The position numbers and the translations under genes are program-made. Under the pieces are notes generated by a model. That model did no database searches. It worked only from the letters and a program-made list of their open reading frames with translations, and had not been told where the DNA came from. 9,814 nucleotides of DNA from an uncultured Clostridia bacterium (lineage in GTDB: Bacteria; Bacillota; Clostridia; Oscillospirales; Oscillospiraceae), in NCBI GenBank assembly GCA_947177005.1, contig CAMWSZ010000078.1, forward strand, positions 1-9,814, read 5' to 3'. Of this stretch, positions 6,810-9,814 are shown in pieces. The stretch's first letter is position 1, and every line of letters begins with the position of its first letter.

Positions 6810-7850
6810 TCAAAGCTGATTCAGGTGCCGCAGCAGTACGCTGGAGATATTCTCGCAGGACGCCTGGATCTGGACAGCGCCGATATTCTGGGCGACCATT
6901 GGCATACCGTAAACGACGCAGGACTCCTTGTCCTGACCAATGGTGTACGCGCCTTTCTGCCGCATTTGCAGCAAGCCTTCCGCGCCGTCGCGGCCCATGC
7001 CGGTCATGATGATGCCGACCATTTTGCAGCGGACCTGATCGGCCATGGAGAAGAACAGGGCGTCCACGGAGGGGCGGTGGCCGCTGACCTTCTGGCCCTG
7101 CATACAGGACACGGTATACCGGCTGCCGCTGCGCACGATACGCATCTGGTAGTCGGCGGGGGCCAGCAGGGCCAACCCGCGCCGCACCTCGTCGCCGTGT
7201 TTGGCCTCGCGCACCTCCATTTGGCACAACCGGTTCAGGCGTTCTGCATACATCTGGGTAAAGCCCGTAGGCATATGCTGTACGATCAGCATACCGGGGA
7301 TATCGGCCGGCAGGCGTTTGAGGACCTCCAGCGTTGCCTCGGTGCCGCCGGTAGAGGCGCCCAGGCCGATAATCACCTGATCCCGCGGGAGTGCGCCCAG
7401 CAGGGGCGCGGCCGACATACCGCCGGGCTGTGTAAGGGCGGCGGGGGAGCTTCTGATTTTGGCGCCGGCGGCGGAGATGACCTTTAAGGTCAGGCTTTTG
7501 ATAAACTCCTCGTTTTTACCGGGCTCCGGCTTGCGCACGAAGTCCACCGCCCCGGCGGACAGTGCGTCAAAGACGCGCAGGTTCAGCGCGGAGACCAGGA
7601 TCACGGGCATTTTATACTTAGGCAGCAGTTTTTTCAGGAACTCAATGCCGCTCATACCCGGCATTTCGACGTCGCAGGAGATGACGTCCGGCCGCATCTG
7701 CGGGATTTTCGCCATGGCGTCCTGCGCGTTGAACGCAGTGCCCACGACTTCAATCCGGGGGCTGCGGGAGAGCCCATCCACAATGAGCTTCCGCGCCAGC
7801 AGGGAATCGTCTATCACCATTACACGGATTTTTTTATTGGCAGGCCACAT
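6810..7850 (-). CDS. cheB: CheB chemotaxis methylesterase/glutamine deamidase
   Basis: A 346-residue cytoplasmic response regulator that removes methyl groups from chemoreceptor glutamates (and can deamidate glutamines), resetting receptor sensitivity against CheR. The receiver domain (about 7-125) has acidic residues Asp14 and Asp15, phosphoacceptor Asp60 in CDVEMPGMSG, Ser86 and Lys107 (RKP). A linker of about 30 residues leads to the esterase domain (about 157-346), whose catalytic triad is Ser166 (GASTGGTEA), His192 (VQHMP) and Asp288 (MGRDGA). CheA would phosphorylate Asp60 to relieve inhibition of the esterase. The ATG at 7850 has GGAGG nine bases upstream. The C-terminus (CVVYGMPMVAQ...HLNQL) is of full length, so the nearby element did not truncate it. 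It is the last gene of the operon, 43 bases after cheR. The larger plus-strand frames across it are antisense shadows. Confidence 0.97.
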   Translation of the reverse strand: MWPANKKIRVMVIDDSLLARKLIVDGLSRSPRIEVVGTAFNAQDAMAKIPQMRPDVISCDVEMPGMSGIEFLKKLLPKYKMPVILVSALNLRVFDALSAGAVDFVRKPEPGKNEEFIKSLTLKVISAAGAKIRSSPAALTQPGGMSAAPLLGALPRDQVIIGLGASTGGTEATLEVLKRLPADIPGMLIVQHMPTGFTQMYAERLNRLCQMEVREAKHGDEVRRGLALLAPADYQMRIVRSGSRYTVSCMQGQKVSGHRPSVDALFFSMADQVRCKMVGIIMTGMGRDGAEGLLQMRQKGAYTIGQDKESCVVYGMPMVAQNIGAVQIQASCENISSVLLRHLNQL

Positions 7851-7893
7851 ATCAGCCGCCCTCCTTATTGATTACAAAGTATTTCCACACTCT

Positions 7894-8709
7894 CTATTTT
7901 CTCTTCTGGAACGTGGAGGGGGCCACTGTTGCATAGGGGTTTGTCTTGCCCAGATTTTCCGAGTGACTGATCATCAGGTATCCCCCAGGGACGGTGGCGT
8001 CATAGAACCGGCGCACCAAAGCGTCTTTAGTGGGCTGGTCGAAATAGATCATAACATTCCGGCAGAAAATAACGTCAAATTTCAGGCGGAACCGGATCGG
8101 GTCCATCAGGTTGAAGGTCTGGAAGATCACATTATTTTTGATCTCCGGCGCAACGGCGAACTGGGTAGTGCCCTTGATGGGGGTAAAGTACCGGGTGCGC
8201 CAGTGTCTGGGGATGGTATCCGGCAGTTCATAGACGCCCTTTTTGGCAGTGGCGAGGGCCTTCTGCGAGATATCGGTAGCCAGTACGCGGGTATCCCACT
8301 GGGACGCCTGTGTACCGAGAAATTCTTTGATATAGATGGAGATATTATACGGCTCCTCGCCGCTGGAGCATCCGGCGCTCCAGATCGCCATAACGCGGTC
8401 GCGCTGGTGGCGGCGGACCAGCTCTGGCAGGACCGTCTTGGCAAAGAAGTCGAAGTGTTCCGTCTCCCGCATGAAGAAGGTATAGTTAGTGGTCAGGCGG
8501 TTGAGGACCGCCTCCATATCCGCCGGGTTTTTCTCCTTCAGCAGCGCTTTGATAAAAGGGGTGAAATCGTTGTACCCCTTCTGCATCACCAGAGAAGACA
8601 AACGGCTGGTGACGAGCTGACGCTTTTGGGTCAGGTTAATGCCATATTGTTGATGAATAAAGGCAGTCAGCTTTCTAAAATCATCATCGCTGATCGTAGT
8701 CAAAGGCAC
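7894..8709 (-). CDS. cheR: CheR chemotaxis receptor methyltransferase
   Basis: A 271-residue cytoplasmic enzyme that methylates chemoreceptor glutamates using S-adenosylmethionine and opposes CheB. The N-terminal helical domain covers about residues 1-75 and carries the conserved NYTFFMRE (75-82). The methyltransferase domain follows with SAGCSSGEEPY (111-121, the SAM loop), LATDIS (143-148), FDVIFCRNVMIYFD (211-224) and GGYLMISHSENL (242-253). Length and motif order are standard. The start is GTG at 8709: no in-frame ATG lies upstream before a TAA, and AAAGGA lies about 11 bases before it. The gap from cheW is about 110 bases, the largest within this operon, and no promoter or hairpin was recognised in it. 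cheB follows after 43 bases. Confidence 0.96.
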   Translation of the reverse strand: MPLTTISDDDFRKLTAFIHQQYGINLTQKRQLVTSRLSSLVMQKGYNDFTPFIKALLKEKNPADMEAVLNRLTTNYTFFMRETEHFDFFAKTVLPELVRRHQRDRVMAIWSAGCSSGEEPYNISIYIKEFLGTQASQWDTRVLATDISQKALATAKKGVYELPDTIPRHWRTRYFTPIKGTTQFAVAPEIKNNVIFQTFNLMDPIRFRLKFDVIFCRNVMIYFDQPTKDALVRRFYDATVPGGYLMISHSENLGKTNPYATVAPSTFQKRK

Positions 8710-8818
8710 AATGGGTTCATTCCTTTCATCTTAATCTCTCTGAAAAAAGCTTTCATCCTGAACCGGGCAGGGGATCTGGGTACGGAGGGATTGAAAGCGG
8801 GGGGAAATTTACGGGAAA

Positions 8819-9307
8819 TCAACCGTGCAGGAGGAGGTCGCAGTCCAGAATGAGCATTGTGCCGCCGGTAGGGAGGGAGCACATGCCGGAGACCAGCTTC
8901 TGGGTACTCTGCTGGGTGGGGACGGGCAGGATGGACCCCTTTGCCACGTCCACCATTTTTTCCACGCCGTCCACAAGGATACTGATCTCCTCGTTGTCCA
9001 CGTTCACGACCATGATGCAGGAGTCCTCCTGGGGCATTTTGCCCAGACGCAGGCGCAGGTCGATAACGGGGATGATCTGGCCGCGCAGGTTAATGACGCC
9101 GCGCACGTATCCCGGCACGCAGGGGAGGGGGGTAATGGTGTGGTCGGTGATGATTTCCACCACCTGTCCGGCGTCGAGGCCGTAGCGCAGGCCGTCGGAC
9201 AGGCAGATGAGGTATTTGGTGGTCTGGCCCTCCAGGGACGCGGTATTATCAGGCTGTTTGGACTGGGCGTTGGCGTCCAAAAGCACATTTTGCTCTGTGG
9301 TTCTCAT
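8819..9307 (-). CDS. cheW: CheW receptor-kinase coupling protein
   Basis: A 162-residue single-domain coupling protein that links chemoreceptors to the CheA kinase in the membrane-associated array. After a polar N-terminal stretch of about 28 residues comes the CheW fold: KYLICLSDGLRYGL, QVVEIITDHTITPLP, and the signature VRGVINLRGQIIPVIDLR (68-85), ending in a LILDCDLLL strand. The start at 9307 is preferred over an in-frame TTG at 9337, because AGGGAG sits just ahead of 9307 while the TTG overlaps the cheA stop. The gap to cheA is 26 bases. The protein is slightly longer than some CheW homologues because of the N-terminal tail, which includes a QSKQPDN segment. Confidence 0.95.
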   Translation of the reverse strand: MRTTEQNVLLDANAQSKQPDNTASLEGQTTKYLICLSDGLRYGLDAGQVVEIITDHTITPLPCVPGYVRGVINLRGQIIPVIDLRLRLGKMPQEDSCIMVVNVDNEEISILVDGVEKMVDVAKGSILPVPTQQSTQKLVSGMCSLPTGGTMLILDCDLLLHG

Positions 9308-9333
9308 AAAAAACTCTCCCTTCTGTCCGGCCC

Positions 9334-9814
9334 TCAATAGGAGCCGTGGGCCGCGTTGTACAGGTTCCCCATATCCAGGATGATGCTGATGCTGCCGTCG
9401 CCCAGGATGCTGCAGCCGGAGATGCCGTAGTTTTTGACATGGAAGCTGTTGACATAGGCGGGCAGGGGCTTGACGACGATCTGCTGTTCGCCCAGCAGCT
9501 CATCGACAAACAGGCAGAAGGAGCGTTCGCCGGCTTCGACCCAGATCATGATCCCCTCCTCCACGTTGTCGCGGCCTTCGGACATCTGGAAAACGTCCTT
9601 GGCGCGGATGACGGGATAGTAGTTGTCGCGGATCTTCATCATCTCGCCGCGGGCGGGGTCGTAAACGATCTGGTCGGCGGTGACCTTGATGCTGGAGAGG
9701 ATGCTGTTGATGGGGATGGTGAACAGGGACGGGCCTACGGAGACTTCCATGCCGTCCATAATCGCCATGGTCAGGGGGATTTTAAGGGTCGTTGTCATGC
9801 CCTGTCCCAGCTCA
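9334..9814 (-). CDS. cheA: CheA chemotaxis histidine kinase, C-terminal part (cut by the window edge)
   Basis: Only the last 159 residues are present. They begin at the end of the ATPase domain (ELGQGMTTTLKIPLTMAIMDGM, the G-x-G-TT...LPLTLAI pattern typical of CheA) and continue through the P5 regulatory domain, a CheW-like fold that binds CheW and receptors. The P5 features visible are YYPVIRAKDVF, a FCLFVDELLGEQQIVVKPL segment and the closing GCSILGDGSISIILDMGNL. CheA autophosphorylates on a histidine in its missing P1 domain and passes phosphate to CheY and CheB. The gene ends at TGA 9334-9336. The methionine at 9798 is internal, not the start. Nothing is broken in the visible part. Confidence 0.95.
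   Translation of the reverse strand, partial: ELGQGMTTTLKIPLTMAIMDGMEVSVGPSLFTIPINSILSSIKVTADQIVYDPARGEMMKIRDNYYPVIRAKDVFQMSEGRDNVEEGIMIWVEAGERSFCLFVDELLGEQQIVVKPLPAYVNSFHVKNYGISGCSILGDGSISIILDMGNLYNAAHGSY

Noticed and set aside
7459..8853. Long plus-strand open frame of 464 codons across cheB and cheR
   Set aside because: It is antisense to two unmistakable chemotaxis genes. Long shadow frames are common in GC-rich coding DNA, and its translation shows no domain.
8825..9340. Plus-strand open frames opposite cheW (8825-9340 and 8850-9185)
   Set aside because: They are His/Gly/Val-rich shadow translations of cheW with no independent support.

Overview
The window joins two kinds of DNA. Bases 1 to about 6,650 are mobile-element DNA from an integrative element of gut Clostridia. 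They hold part of a group II intron, a broken ParB-like gene, a small conserved element gene, and three consecutive large serine recombinases. Bases from roughly 6,750 to the right edge are chromosomal chemotaxis genes read on the minus strand. The recombinase genes are clearly AT-richer (about 42-45% GC by eye on sampled lines) than the chemotaxis genes (about 60% or more). The GC-rich host genes, the cheA-cheW-cheR-cheB order and the type of element suggest a motile, flagellated member of the Oscillospiraceae or Lachnospiraceae. That assignment is inference, with no marker gene behind it.

Left part. Bases 1-426 carry no convincing gene. Read on the minus strand they begin with GTGCG at 426 and then show many short hairpins. 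One hairpin loop (67-75) can pair with the six bases just outside the GTGCG boundary. This looks like the 5' end (domain I) of a group II intron that runs leftward out of the window. It sits antisense inside a plus-strand gene for a ParB/DUF6551-like protein. The 3' part of that gene (427-1162) also has a one-base frameshift near 540, so it is a pseudogene. A small intact gene of the DUF6870 type follows (1287-1556).

Middle part. Three complete large serine recombinases (546, 568 and 535 residues) lie head to tail on the plus strand, with a 1-nt gap and then a 4-nt ATGA overlap. All three keep the catalytic serine, the arginine motif, a zinc-ribbon cysteine set and a coiled-coil C-terminal region. 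They are presumably the integration and excision machinery of the element, at or near its right end.

Right part. The minus strand carries the end of cheA, then cheW, cheR and cheB in close order. A strong intrinsic terminator (hairpin 6756-6787 followed by a U tract) closes this operon. The element and the che operon converge, and the element boundary must fall in or near the roughly 110 bases between the last recombinase and the terminator. cheB and its terminator look undamaged, so insertion there probably spared chemotaxis.
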